Shown here: one piece after another, positions 20,031-31,154 of the stretch
Layout of the letters: each line of letters starts with the position of its first letter
Numbering within the stretch: position 1 is the stretch's first letter
From: Boswellia sacra
Taxonomy: Eukaryota > Streptophyta > Magnoliopsida > Sapindales > Burseraceae
Reading direction: 5' to 3'
Assembly: GCA_013180625.2 (NCBI GenBank)
Contig: SNVD02007489.1
Coordinates: 1 to 64,000 of the forward strand
DNA length: 64,000 bases
The notes under the pieces: model-generated
The model's database searches: none
What the model was told of the DNA's origin: nothing
The model's input: the letters and a program-made list of their open reading frames with translations, nothing else
Made by a program: the position numbers and the translations under genes

Positions 20031-21856
20031 AGGATGAGAATGGTGGCAACAAAGGTGATCCTGGTACTGGATCTTGTTGAAGCAAATAATTGAATTATGG
20101 TTTCGTTTGCCCCACTTGAGTTTGGCTAAATTTTATATTTCTTGTTAGGTTTATCAAATTTTTATGGTTACGCTACTGTTTAAAAACATCTTGTATTGCT
20201 TTTCATTAAACAATAGTTTGAATTCATTGATGATCTGCAAGGTCTGCGACTGGCTGTGATTTAATTCGATAGAATATTTTGCATGGAAATTAGGAGTTGG
20301 ACAACTTATATATTCTTCTTTTGACAGCATGTAGTATGCTTAACTACGTGAAATAAATACTGATTTTGAAGGTGATAGCTCCATTATCGTCTAATTGGGC
20401 TTACTTTATTAATTCTGGATTAATATGAACTTAAAAGAAACATTTTGGATTTGCATAAGCATGATAAAATTAATTTCTTTTAGTTCCCGAAATAGCGTGA
20501 TAAAACTATGTAACAAAAAAGAAAGAGCAGGCATCGAAATTAAACTCTCATATGAGTGGAAATGTGGAATCAACTCTTCTTATAATTTTTTATTGTTATC
20601 CATATTTAACTAATTACAAGTTATCTATTGAGCAGATTGAAATCAAATCCAATCTAAATGAATTTAGTGACATTGTTTATGTAGATGAATGACTTGAATT
20701 TAGGCTTAAGCTTTGATTTGATTATGGGGAGAATATCCTAACATCGATTCGGTAATCCCACAGTAGATAAATTAAATTTCAAGTTATCATAATTATCATC
20801 CATCAAACAAAGCCATGTGCAGACAGTTCATGAAATGAGACAATTGATATAACTGATGCAATCAACTCTTCTTACGTTAGCAAAATATTTCTGAGTAAAT
20901 AAAAAATAAAAATAAATAAATGATGTTAAATTACATGAAATAGTAATATATTTTGACTACTTAAGCTGTAAAAAAAAGTTATAAACTAGTTGTAAGTCTA
21001 TACGATTATTTATTTTTCAGTTTAATATTTTTTAAAAGCCCAAGGCAAATCTACAATGGCATGAGTTAGATATGATTACAAACCCTAGCTACAAAGAAGA
21101 ACAAATATCTGCACAGTTAGATGTATTTGTTGATTAATTGAACGGTTCCATACATTAACAAATGGCACCCCTAATGACCAAAAAACTCTCAAATTCATTA
21201 AAAAAGTAATAAACTCCGGCGGCTAGAGTAATAAACTTCCGAAATCATGAAGCCACAATTAAAAAGTAACAAGCACTTAGAAGGATAATATTTTGGAAAA
21301 TTTTATTAATAATCTACCGACGTGATATTAATAAAATAATGATAAAAAACCTATTTCTAATTAAGGGTAATCCATAACTAAGTTGTACAACCTAATTCGT
21401 ACCATTTCACATAATACAAATTCATCGGGTGGGTAAAAATAAAAAATAAATTAATAAATTTTAATAAATAAAGTGAGATCCATCCATTCAATAACTTTGT
21501 GGCAAGTCAAGTTGTATAGATTGAGTTATACAATTTGATTGTATACATATTATTACTCTATAATTAAAGATTCCTTAACACTGAAAAACCAAATAAAATT
21601 CTTTTCAAACTATATATGTAATATTAATGACAGCATTTATAGGTATGTCATTATTAATATTTTATATAGTTTATTTGATAATTTGTAAGATATTAAAGAT
21701 TAATATAGTGCTTACGTGAGGCCTTTGGTGAAAGGCATCCTCCTTGTTTGAGGCCTTTGGTTAGCGTAAACGGTCAAACACGCTTTAGAAAAATAATAGC
21801 CTCAATAATGTGAAATTGCAGACCAACTTCTGAAGTATATAAAAATTTTAAGCCGA
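20031..21856. other. Non-coding flank between units D and E
   Basis: No gene recognised. 21,090-21,640 (gtatttgttgattaattgaac ... ctatatatgtaatattaatg) is paralogous to 35,670-35,928 plus about 37,015-37,060. It gives the empty site for the pogo-like insertion at 35,929. 21,715-21,790 (gtgaggcctttggtgaaagg) matches the start of the shared block at 37,330. Confidence 0.6.
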
Positions 21857-21864
21857 TCTAAAAG

Positions 21865-22376
21865 TAGGGATGGCAATGGGGCGGGGTGGGTCCGGGGCGG
21901 CCGGTACCCAGCCCCGCCCCGTTCAAATATTTTTTGCCCCGCTCCGCCCCATTGCCCCGTTGCGGGGCGGGGCGGGGCGGGGCAAAAAAATTTTGAACAA
22001 ATTGGACCCGCCCCGCCCCGCCCCCCTATAATATTTATATTTTTTGCAATCAACCCCCTATAACATTTACACACTCTAATTTTTATCATATTATTTTACT
22101 TACTGTCAACCCTCTAATATATTCAAATGTGTTACAGTCACCCCTAATAATATTATTTAAGTCCCAATAGTTTATTTTTATCACATATACCCTTATACTG
22201 TGCGGGGCGGGGCGGGGCGGGTCGGTGTTAGACCCAGACCCTGACCCGCCCCTACCGGGGCAGGTTTCTTTTGCCCCAGACCCGCCCCAAAACAGTTTTG
22301 GGGCGGGTCTTGCCCCGCCCCATTTGTCCGGGGCAAACCGGGGCCCCGGACCCGGCGGGGCAAATTGCCACCCCTA
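21865..22376. mobile_element. Non-autonomous hAT element with GGGGC-rich ends
   Basis: Terminal inverted repeats TAGGGATGGCAAT and ATTGCCACCCCTA are flanked by a perfect 8-bp target duplication TCTAAAAG (21,857-21,864 and 22,377-22,384). That is diagnostic of the hAT superfamily. Both subterminal regions are built of GGGGCGGGGC-type and GGGTC-type repeats and their complements, while the middle is AT-rich. The 37.7-kb paralogue (aaagactaaagtcttctt) shows the unoccupied site. No coding capacity: the proline/glycine-rich frames here reflect composition. Confidence 0.92.
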
Positions 22377-22383
22377 TCTAAAA

Positions 22384-22440
22384 GACTATAATAGTCTTCT
22401 TAAGTCAATGTAAGCTTCTCTTGATAAGTCAACACTCCAG

Positions 22441-22478
<38 letters not shown>

Positions 22479-23010
22479 ACACACACACACACGAGAGATG
22501 CGCATCAGCTTCATCTAATCATCTTCATCTTCATCCTCATCGTTGCGAGCCAAGGAATGCTGCCAAATAAGAACAGCTCATTGAGTACTACTACACATTA
22601 TATAATTCTGTCCCTAGCTATCCTTTTAAAATTTCCAGAAATGCAAATTTGCAAATTCACGAGCTTTTGTACCCTCCGCAAAAACAACGTAAATTACACT
22701 ATTTCTGTCTTCTCCCGCCCTTCCACTTTCCTTTTCCTATGGTTACATTTTATTATTGTTATTATTGATTAAAATAGTTTGAGTTGAGGAATTTTTTTTT
22801 CAGAAACAACAAAATTATCTTAATCCTAAAACTTTTATTTTTATTTTCTAATTGATTGTTGAGTTCTCCATAAAAATGCCAAACTTTCAACTTTGTTTGC
22901 TAGATAGCTAGATAGTGCAAAGCAACTTGCCAAGTATGTATACCAGACAAACATCTAGCAGAGTATTTAATGTCAAACGATTTTAAATATTTATTTAACA
23001 ATGTCTAACA
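22384..23010 (+). repeat. Segmental duplication block, copy E
   Basis: Paralogous to 18,600-19,520 and 37,730-38,250. It carries the relic leader ATGCGCATCAGCTTCATC (22,498) stopped at once by TAA, and the shared gttgagttctccataaaaatg segment. No DC1 frame follows here; the unit ends in the hAT-containing flank of copy F. Confidence 0.75.
22445..22492. repeat. (GA)n(CA)n compound microsatellite
   Basis: A run of GA dinucleotides passes directly into CA dinucleotides, six bases before the relic start codon. Copies D and H have only short or no expansions at this place. Confidence 0.95.
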
Positions 23011-23459
23011 TAGTTTTTATAAACCTCAATTTGATTATTTTGTGCTATTTCATTTACAACTTTTATATATGCATTAACAATTTTTATTTAAATTTTTACA
23101 AATTTTTTACACCTTTATGTGTTGGTACTTTAAATGTTATGTATCGTAGCCATTCTGATCAGGATCAACTAACATAGTTTTCCTAATTTACAAGATATTA
23201 AAAATCATAAGGAGCAGCAGGAGCTTCGCTTCGCTTTTTAAGTCTCTCCTTACCACTCTTATATATTTAGTTCATTGATAGGAGTAGACGAATTAAATAT
23301 TAATTTTGATTGTATTCATATCAATAAAGAATTTGGTCATATTTGTCCGAGATCGTTTTGATTTTGTTTTATACTTGAAGTTATAGCTTTGGGACCGTTT
23401 TCGTCCAGAGATTTTTTCTTTTTTAATGATGTATGAAAACATTTTTGAAAATTCATATT
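23011..23459. other. Non-coding flank
   Basis: No gene seen. From about 23,300 (tatcaataaagaatttggtc) it is paralogous to 7,705-7,850 upstream of copy C. Confidence 0.55.
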
Positions 23460-23467
23460 GTGTGACT

Positions 23468-24275
23468 TAGGGTGGGCACGGGTCGGGTCGGGTTTGGCGA
23501 TACCTGATCATACCCGAATATTCATCGGGTTTGATAAATTAGAACCGATTTTGGGTAATTTTTTTTAACTACCCGAAGGGTACCGATGGGGTCGGGTCGG
23601 GTCGGGTCGGGTATATCGGGTTGACATCCGACACTCGATACTTAATATCGAGTCGTATCGGATTCACAACTGACACTTGATATCAGTCTATTTTAGATGA
23701 CATTAAGTGTTGGACGTGTCGGATATCTATTTTCGACGACATCAATTGTCGGATGATGCATCTGACACTGGACACTTACATGTCAAGTCGTGTCGGATTC
23801 ATAACCGACACTCGATATCAGTCTGTTTTGGAAGACATCGAGTGTCGGATGCATCATCCGACACTCGACACTTACATGTCGAGTGTCGGATTCACAACCG
23901 GCACTCGATATCAGTCTATTTTGGAAGACATCGAGTCATGTTGAGTCGTGTCGAGCTCTATCGAGCGCGTCAAGTTTTGTCAAATTTTGTCGAGCATTTT
24001 TACAGGTTGCTTGTTTTAGGCTTTTAGCTTTATTTTTTTACCTTTTGCATAATATCTAATTTAACTATAACCAATTAACTTATGCCACGTGGAAAATTAA
24101 ATTGTTTTCAATAAAAAATATTAGGGTCGGGGATCAATCGGGTTTATTTAATTTTACCCGATCTCGGGTCGGGTAATATCAGGTACTCCAAATTTATATC
24201 TGATTTCGGTTATTTTTTCTCTCTTACCCGATCAAACCCGATTCGGGTCGGGTCGAGGAATTATGCCCACCCCTA
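23468..24275. mobile_element. Non-autonomous hAT element with GGGTC-rich ends
   Basis: Ends TAGGGTGGGCACGGGTCGGG and (inverted) TGCCCACCCCTA, with a perfect 8-bp target duplication GTGTGACT (23,460-23,467 and 24,276-24,283). The unoccupied site is visible upstream of copy C near 7,850 (attgtgtaactagatgat). Subterminal GGGTCGGGTC repeats resemble the GGGGC design of the element at 21,865. The interior holds tandem repeats (see separate entry). No transposase. Confidence 0.92.
23640..23945. repeat. Internal tandem repeats of the hAT element
   Basis: Three copies of a unit containing ggattcacaac(c/t)g(a/g)cact(t/c)gatatcagtct start at 23,660, 23,795 and 23,888. They are interleaved with inverted gtcggatg/catccgac motifs. 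Cys/His-containing frames across them are by-products. Confidence 0.85.
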
Positions 24276-24339
24276 GTGTGACTAGATGATATGAAATAAT
24301 TCTTACACTTGTATACTTCGAAAATCAGAAATTTGACTC

Positions 24340-24517
24340 GGTTATGTGGAGGCCTTCTGTTGGTGGTAAGGGCACTGGCCCATAAACATAAATGAGATCT
24401 GCATGCCTGGAAGGAAATTGGATAGGCTGAGACTAAATCAATTGGGCTATAATACTCTTGTACATTCTCCACTTCATCATTATACCCTGCCCAAAACACA
24501 CACAAAACAATAGAGGC
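24340..24517 (+). promoter_or_regulatory. Shared promoter block of DC1 unit, copy F
   Basis: Closely paralogous to 7,920-8,105. TATA-like ctataatac lies near 24,450, about 65 bases before the ATG. The phrases ggtaagggcac, ccctgcccaaaacacac and acattctcc are shared. Confidence 0.5.
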
Positions 24518-24644
24518 ATGGGAAGGTGTAACCATGATTTATACAATTATACTTTAAACACTTATAGCCATCCTCGTCAACTAGAGATCAGTAGCATTAC
24601 CCCTGATCAAACTACAAACGTAAGCTATAAGTATTACTAATCCT
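24518..24644 (+). pseudogene. DC1-domain pseudogene, copy F, 5' part
   Basis: ATG 24,518 begins MGRCNHDLYNYTLNTYSHPR, then QLEISSITPDQ and a stop at 24,638-24,640. SHPRQLEI corresponds to the N-terminal H-x-H/SHPHQLEL element that opens the first C1-like module of DC1 proteins. The copia element follows directly, and the gene resumes at 28,889 after the 5-bp duplication ATCCT. Confidence 0.75.
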
Positions 24645-25016
24645 TGTGAAGACATGTCATTAGAGCAAAACTACCATGTTAGTATGTTAGCTGATTCAAC
24701 ACTACAGCAAGGAAAGAGAGACTAGGCAGAATTGGATTAACGAGTTTGTTACAATCAGTTACTAAGTCTTGTAATTAGTTAGAGTTTAGTTAAAAGTTTC
24801 TTAATTAATTTCTATATAGATAAGCATAGTTGGTTGAGTGACAATAATCATCATCCAATAGTTAATGATTAATTTGCCAGCTAATCAGGAGGGTGCCAAA
24901 TGTCTCAAACTTATAGGCTTGTAAAAGTTTCTACAAATTGATGAATAAAGGAAGAGGTTAGCTATTCTGAAGCTGCCATAAATTTCCATAATTGATTTTC
25001 TCTATTTTTTTCCTTC
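24645..25016 (+). repeat. 5' LTR of the old copia element
   Basis: 372 bp, matching 28,514-28,883 along its length. Phrases tgccaaatgtctcaa and ggcttgtaa...gtttcta are shared. The LTR starts TGTGAAG; its terminal CA is not preserved. Confidence 0.88.
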
Positions 25017-25062
25017 GTATTAGAGCTACAGGCAAATGCTGCCCATCTGAACTAGCTCTCCA

Positions 25063-28000
25063 ATGGCAACGGCTTCAAGATCACCTTCAACTTCATCAGA
25101 TAGAACCAGAAGTAGGAATTTTAGCTTTGGTATGTCATTTGGAAACCCTTTTAATCATCCCTTTCCGGTTTGTCTGCATAAGAATAATTATGTTATTTGG
25201 AGCAATATGATGCTTCCTACCTTGAGGGGTTACAGACTTGATGGATTTGTACTTAGTACAAAATTTTGTCCAGAGCAATTCATTACTCCAAGATCAACAA
25301 CAACTGATTCTAGTCAGGTTGAGTTGTATCTCAACCCAGAATATGATGAGTGAAAGGCCACTGATAATCTTCTTTTAGGTTGGTTGCTACGCTCTCTCAT
25401 AGAGGAAGTGGCTGCACAGGTTATTAGTGCACCCACATCTAGAGAACTCTGGGTTGTAATAGAGGCATACTGTGGAGCTCAGAGTAAGTCTCAAATCTCG
25501 AATTACAGGCTTGCTCTTCAAAACAACTAGGAAATGAGGTATGAAGATGGATGAGTTTTTACTAGTCATGAAACAAACTGCTGATAACGTTGTTATAGCT
25601 GGGCAAAAAGTGCGTATAGAGGATCTGATATCCTTTGTCACCTCAAAACTTGATGCTTAGTACTTACTGATTGTAGTCTAGATCAATGCTAAGGAATCTA
25701 TTTATTGGCTGGATGCACAAGCACTCTTACGAAGCTATGAGAGTAGGTTGGAAAAACTTAACTCATCAGGCAATTTAAGCCTAAATCAAGCTTCAGTCAA
25801 CAATACCTCTAAGAATAATAGAGGTAAATCACTTCAAGGACAAAATTTTTACTTAGGAAGCAACAAACCTCACTCAGATCAACACAAAAATTCTAGAGGA
25901 AATCCAAGGAGTAAGGGTGGCAAAGGCAATAACTTCAAACCCACATGCCAAATTTGTGGAAAATTTGGCCATTCTGCAGTTAGATGCTTCTACAGGATAG
26001 ACTATGTTATATGGGAAATTTTTACGATAATAGGAACAATTTTTCGAGAAATATGAATCGCAGCAGAAGCTTCAGTCCACAATTTAATGAAACAGCAGCC
26101 TATATTACATCTCCTGAAACAATTGCTGACAATGTTTGGTATGTTGATAGTGGGGCAACAAACCATGTCACCTCTGACCCAAGCATGATAAGTGTTAACA
26201 GTGAATATCATGGTAAGAATACCCTGTCTGTTGGAAATGGTAATCAGTTATCAATCTCACACATTGGCCACTCAAAATTACATGCTAATAAAACTGATCT
26301 TAGACTTAGGAATATATTTTTTGTGCGTTGATATCACCAAGAACCTGGTTAGCGTATCAAAATTGATTAAGGATAAAAATGTTATCATTGAATTTCATTT
26401 TAACACTTGTTTTGTGAAGGACAAGGTGCTGGTGCAAGGGAGACTTAATGGAGGCCTATATCAGTTCATTTCCTTACCACATGTCACAAAATTTCCACCA
26501 AAATCAATTTCCAGTTTTACATGTCAAAGTCAAGAGTCTGTACAAAAAGCTTCTAAGCTTCATGAGTTGATTTGTATTTAGTCAAATGCAAGTTTATCTT
26601 CTACTGAAGTGTCTAAAAGAAGTCAGGGAAGAAGTTGGCACAGAAGACTGGGCCATCCTTCTATTAAATTGTTAAAACAAATTATGTAGAATTGTAATGA
26701 AGCTTTTGAAAGTAATGAAGTCTTAGATTTTTGTGATGCATGCCAATTAGGAAAGTCTCATTTACTTCCATTTCAAAGATCTTTATCTAAATCCAAGCAG
26801 CCTCTTGATTTAATTCATTAAGACCTTTGGGGTCCTGCACCTTTGCTTTCAGATTCAGGATATAGATACTATATTCACTTTATTGATGACTATAGTAACT
26901 ATACCTAGATTTATCCTTTAAAAGCCAAATATGAAGCTTGTAACACCTTTCTTCACTTTAAATCTTTGGTTGAAAAAGCTTTAGATAGAGAGATAAAATG
27001 TGTTCAAATAGATTGGGAAGGAGAGTTTAGAGCATTTTCTTCATACCTTGAACAAAATGGAATAGCCTTTAGACACCCTTGTCCGTATATGTATAAGCAA
27101 AATGGCAAGGCTGAGAGAAAACATAGACTTATTACATAGATGGGACTAACTCTTCTAGCTCAAGCACAAATGCCAATAAAATTTTGGGTTGATATATTCA
27201 AAACTGTAGTGTTTATGATACATCAACATTAAAAAAATAAATCACTTTGGGAAGCGTTATTCAATAAGATACGAGACTATAAAATATCCATGTCTGAGAC
27301 CTTATCACACTCACAAGTTTCAATTTCATTCTCGAAAATCTGTATTTTTTGGGTTATAGTGAAGCTGACAAAAGAAAGTTACAAATGTTTGAGCAACACT
27401 CGAAGAATTTTTGTGTCAAGACATGTAGTTTTTAATGAAGTTGAGTTTCTTTTTAGCAATGGTTTTCTAAATTTCAGGTCAATAGGAAATGGAAAAGAAC
27501 AAAAATAATGATGTTTGTACTACATGGTCGTATCTACCTATTTTAAAACCATATGCCAGTGATTCCTCCCAAAACCTTGTCCAATATAGTCTTGAAAATA
27601 CTGATATGTGTGAGTTTTCTGAGCTTCCAGTAGCAGCATCTCCAAGGGAATCAAGTCCTTAATGTCCTGATCAAACATAAGACCAAACCAATTCAATCTC
27701 TAATCCTAACCCAAACACAAAACAATTACAAACATCAAAAAACTCCACAACCAAAAAAACCAAGTCACCCTATGATTACCTGATCCAAGAGTGGGATATT
27801 CAAGCCAAAGCTTTACTCTATCACAACATCAGATTCTGAAAAAGATGCAAAATCCTATGCTGAACCAAAAACTGTTGCTCAAGCACTTAAATCTTCAAAA
27901 TAAAAAGCTACCATGGATGAAGAATATCTAGCTTTAATGAAGAGTAGAACATGGGAGCTAGTATCTCCACCACCAAACTGCAATGTAGTTGGAAACAAAT

Positions 28001-28431
28001 GGGTTTTCAAGCTCAAATTGAACTCAGACGGGTCTGTGTACAAAGACAAAGCAAGGTTGGTAGCTAAAGGATCTTATCAAACTCCTGGACTGGATTTTTT
28101 AGGGACATTCAGTATGGTTGTAAAGTCCTCTACAGTAAGAGTGCTGCTTACACTTGTTACGACAAACAGTTGGCAAATAAAGCAACTAGATCTTAATAAT
28201 GCCTTTTCAAACACAGTTGAATCCTTGCTTAAAGAGATCAAAATAAAACTTCCAGCTTGTCCGATTATCTGGTGTGACAATATGAATGCCAATGCTTTGG
28301 CTGTGAACCCTATCTATCATGCTCGGACCAATCACATCGAAATTGATCTACATTTCATTAAAGATAAAATTATGCAAGGGCAACTAAAGTCAGATACTTT
28401 CCTTCATGTGAGTAGTTCCCTGACTGTCTAA
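25063..28431 (+). pseudogene. Degenerate copia gag-pol
   Basis: Gag begins at ATG 25,063 (MATASRSPSTSSDR) and is stopped at 25,351-25,353; gag pieces continue in shifted frames. A zinc knuckle CQICGKFGHSAVRC lies at about 25,946-25,987, the protease motif VDSGATNH near 26,143, a GAG-pre-integrase piece near 26,640-26,770 and integrase pieces (DLWGPAPL, FIDDYS, near 26,820-27,140) with several stops. The RT region starts at 27,913 (EEYLALMKSRTWELV, NKWVFKLK, KARLVAKGS) and ends abruptly at LNNAFSNT (28,212). It is fused to the RNase H end (WCDNMNANALAVNP ... HARTNHIEID). The central RT including the YVDD catalytic box is deleted. Confidence 0.88.
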
Positions 28432-28513
28432 CAAAACCCTTAGCAATTTCCAAGTTCCATAAGCTTAGAGATAAACTTGGAGTGCTTCCCCTACCCTCCA
28501 GTTTACAGAGGGA

Positions 28514-28883
28514 TGCAAAGACAGGTCATTAAAGCAAAACTGCCATGTTAGTATTTTAGCTGATTCAACACTCCAGCAAGGAAAGAGAGACTATGTAGAA
28601 TTGGATTAAAGAGTTTGTCACAATCAGTTACTAAGTCTTGTAAGTAGTTAGAGTTCAGTTACAAGTTTCTTTATTAATTTTTGTATAGATCAGCATAGTT
28701 GGTTGAGTGACAACAATCCTCATCCAATAGTTGATGACTAATCTGTCAGCTAATCAAGAGGGTGCCAAATGTCTCAATCTTATAGGCTTGTAAGAGTTTC
28801 TATAAATTCATGAATAAAGGAATAGGTCAACTATTGTGAAGCTGCCCAGAAATTTTCATAATTGATTTTCTCTGTTTTTCACT
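28514..28883 (+). repeat. 3' LTR of the old copia element
   Basis: 370 bp, the partner of 24,645-25,016. It is followed by the target duplication ATCCT and the resumed DC1 sequence. Confidence 0.88.
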
Positions 28884-28888
28884 ATCCT

Positions 28889-29500
28889 AACGCTCCGTAT
28901 TGTTCAGGCTACAAGCTTCAAGCTTCTGTATGGATGTACACTTGCTGACCCTGCAACTTCACATTACACCTTTCATCCACCTGAATGCCTCAATTGATAA
29001 AACACCCATCTCACCCTCCTTGCAACACCAACATATCCATGTGGCTTATTCAAATGTATAATGGGAACGATCATTTTGGCCACGGCTTCAATTACAACTG
29101 CAACCAATGTAACTTTGATTTGCATATCAATTGTGCATCAAAACCCCTAACGATTACCCACCAATTCCGTGCTTGTCCCCCGTATGCTCACATTTGATCC
29201 TCCTTATAGAACCAATGGTCTCGTTTGTGATGTATATCACAAACTTGTGTCCAAATCATTCGTGCAATCGATGTAGCTAGCAGATAATGTAATTTTGATG
29301 TCCATTTGGATTGTGCATGTGTAGCTAATATAATTAATTGGTATGCCACCAAATGACCAGTTGTGCTGTAGCCTCATTTTTAGTCACACTAACAATTCAT
29401 TTCCCGGAACACATAAAAAATGCATAACAATCAATATCATACAACTTCAATATATCATAATGGAATTAGTATGGTGAATGCTATTGCTAATATTAACAAT
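28889..29500 (+). pseudogene. DC1-domain pseudogene, copy F, 3' part
   Basis: The frame resumes YCSGYKLQASVWMYTC, a stop, PCNFTLHLSS, a stop, then from 28,985 MPQLIKHPSHP and, after lost residues, GNDHFGHGFNYNCNQCNF and DLHINCASKPLTITHQFRAC, ending at 29,195-29,197. These are the two halves of a first and the start of a second C1-like module with the C-x2-C and H-x2-H/HPSHP zinc ligands; several ligand cysteines are lost. A third module (about 29,228-29,330) and the tail (ANI, near 29,490) are in other frames. Two internal stops, frameshifts and the retrotransposon make it non-functional. Confidence 0.8.
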
Positions 29501-29693
29501 TTCTGTGACACGCTGGGTTAGGTTGTGACACGCTGGGACGGGATGCCGGTATGCATGTTCACACAGACAGCGTCAACTATTGATGCAATGTCATTCCTTT
29601 TTTTTTTTTTTAAATTTATGTTCTAAATTGTATGCCTCCTATCCTTCCACTTTCCTTTTCCTATGATTACATTTTCTTTAATTATTATTATTA
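29500..29693. repeat. Break point with doubled gtgacacgctggg, then shared block
   Basis: The DC1 tail of copy F breaks off at about 29,500 in ctgtgacacgctgggttaggttgtgacacgctggga, a 13-base direct repeat. From about 29,625 the shared segmental block (ccttccactttccttttcct) begins. Confidence 0.6.
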
Positions 29694-30234
29694 GGGTTAA
29701 TTCCATAAATCTCCCCTGAGGTTAACTGAAATACCACATGATCACTTTTGATACTAAAAATCTCACATACCTACTCTCTTCATAAAAAACGATTACAAAT
29801 TCCATAAAAAAAAAATTCAAATTACCCATAATTAACTATTAAAAATATTCAAAATTTTAAAATAAAAATAAAGCTTAAAACTTTGCTAAAAGTCTTCTAT
29901 CGACTACTATCCTAAGAATCTTAAAAAAAAATTACTATCAAAATGATAAATAGACTTAAAAAATTATTAAAAAATTTACAGTAAATTCATTTATTAAAAT
30001 TTTGAAATAATAAAAATTTTGTTGCATTTGCATGTAAAAAATTGTTTTACAAAAGTTCAAGTTTTTCAAGATAATTTCTTTATTTTCTAATTTAATTTCT
30101 TTTTGTTATTTTAAAATTTTGGATAGTGATCAATTACAAACAATATGGGATATTTAGGTATGTGAGATTTTCAAAACTGGAGATGATCATATGGGATTTC
30201 GACAAATCTCAGAGAAGGTTTGGGTAATTAACCC
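29694..30234. mobile_element. MULE-type MITE
   Basis: Terminal inverted repeats of roughly 90 bp start GGGTTAATTCCATAAATC and GGGTTAATTACCCAAACC (inverted), both continuing with TGATCA and AAAATCTCACATACCTA further in. The flanks ttattatta and ttagtatca are an imperfect 9-bp duplication (7 of 9). Paralogous blocks at 19,200 and 22,740 lack the insertion. A related element lies at 39,519. Confidence 0.8.
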
Positions 30235-30243
30235 TTAGTATCA

Positions 30244-31146
30244 TTGATTAACATAGTTTGAGTTGAAGTTTTTTTTCCCCTCCAAAAAGTAACGAAATCT
30301 TAATCCTAACTTCTTTTAACTTTTACTTATATTATCTAATAGGTTGTTGAATTCTCGATAAAAATCTCAAACTTTCATGTTTGTTTGGTAGATAACTAGA
30401 TAGTGAGCAACTTGCCAAGTTTGTACAAACAAACAACTAGCAAAGTATTAAATGTCAAACAACTTTAAATTAATGCTTATATATTGGACAATGTCTGATA
30501 AATCTGTGGAGTGTCTAGTCTACATATTCGTCACTTGATATTAAACTTGTCCAAACAATTAAACGAAGCTTTGTTAAAACCAAGATTAAATATAAGAAAA
30601 GAAAAGCCTCAATTTGACTACTTTGTGCTATTTCATTTTTCTCTAATTTTTTTTGAATTTATTATAATTCCACATCTTCTGAATTCGAGTTATGTTAACG
30701 AGCAGTATTTCGAATTCCCAAAGGAAGGGAAATCGCGTAGCAACTGACTGAGTCGCATTCTAACTTTTCTGTCACCATTGAATTTCCCTATGCCATTTAA
30801 CTTTGCAACTGTTAGCATTAAATCATCTAAGGCTTCCATTCTCGAATCCCAACCCAAATTTTAAGCTTTCAGTATTTGACATATACACTTTGCTCTATTA
30901 TTCAATAGGCTGCAGCAACTAGAACTTTCTTAAACAGCAGTAAACACACCGATCCCATCCCAGTAGCATGCATTCACGTCTATCAGTAGCATATTATAAG
31001 GAGAGATATATAAGAATTTTATATCATAGTAATGTTATGGAGTTATATGGTTATTTCTTCTTCATTTACCTTGCGTAAGAGGACGTGTCTTTGGTTTTCT
31101 GGAATTTTTGTATTACAAAATTGTGTGGTTGTTTTACTTGTCGATT
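30244..31146. repeat. Segmental duplication block, copy G, no gene
   Basis: gttgaattctcgataaaaatc through gtattaaatgtcaaac and gatattaaacttgtcc matches 19,320-19,520 and 38,040-38,250. 31,050-31,146 (catttaccttgcgtaagaggacg) matches 40,650-40,745 downstream of copy H. No DC1 frame lies between, so this copy of the unit lost its gene. Confidence 0.7.
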
Positions 31147-31154
31147 TATTGTGG

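Larger units (their letters stand above)
24645..28883 (+). mobile_element. Old Ty1/copia LTR retrotransposon inserted in DC1 copy F
   Basis: The LTRs are 24,645-25,016 and 28,514-28,883. The target duplication is ATCCT (24,640-24,644 and 28,884-28,888). A primer-binding-like gtattagagct starts at 25,017 and a purine tract (cagaggga) precedes the 3' LTR. By hand count the LTRs differ at roughly one base in ten, so the insertion is old. The coding region is broken throughout (see gag-pol entry), so it cannot move on its own. Confidence 0.9.

Noticed and set aside
21802..22413. Proline/glycine-rich open frames on both strands, resembling structural proteins.
   Set aside because: They are produced by the GGGGC repeats of the hAT element and share no conserved start or domain.
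23707..24027. Cys/His-containing frame with repeated DTGHLHV and GRHRVSDA units, resembling a repeat protein.
   Set aside because: It reads across tandem repeats inside the second hAT element; the frame lacks a domain and ends in unrelated sequence.
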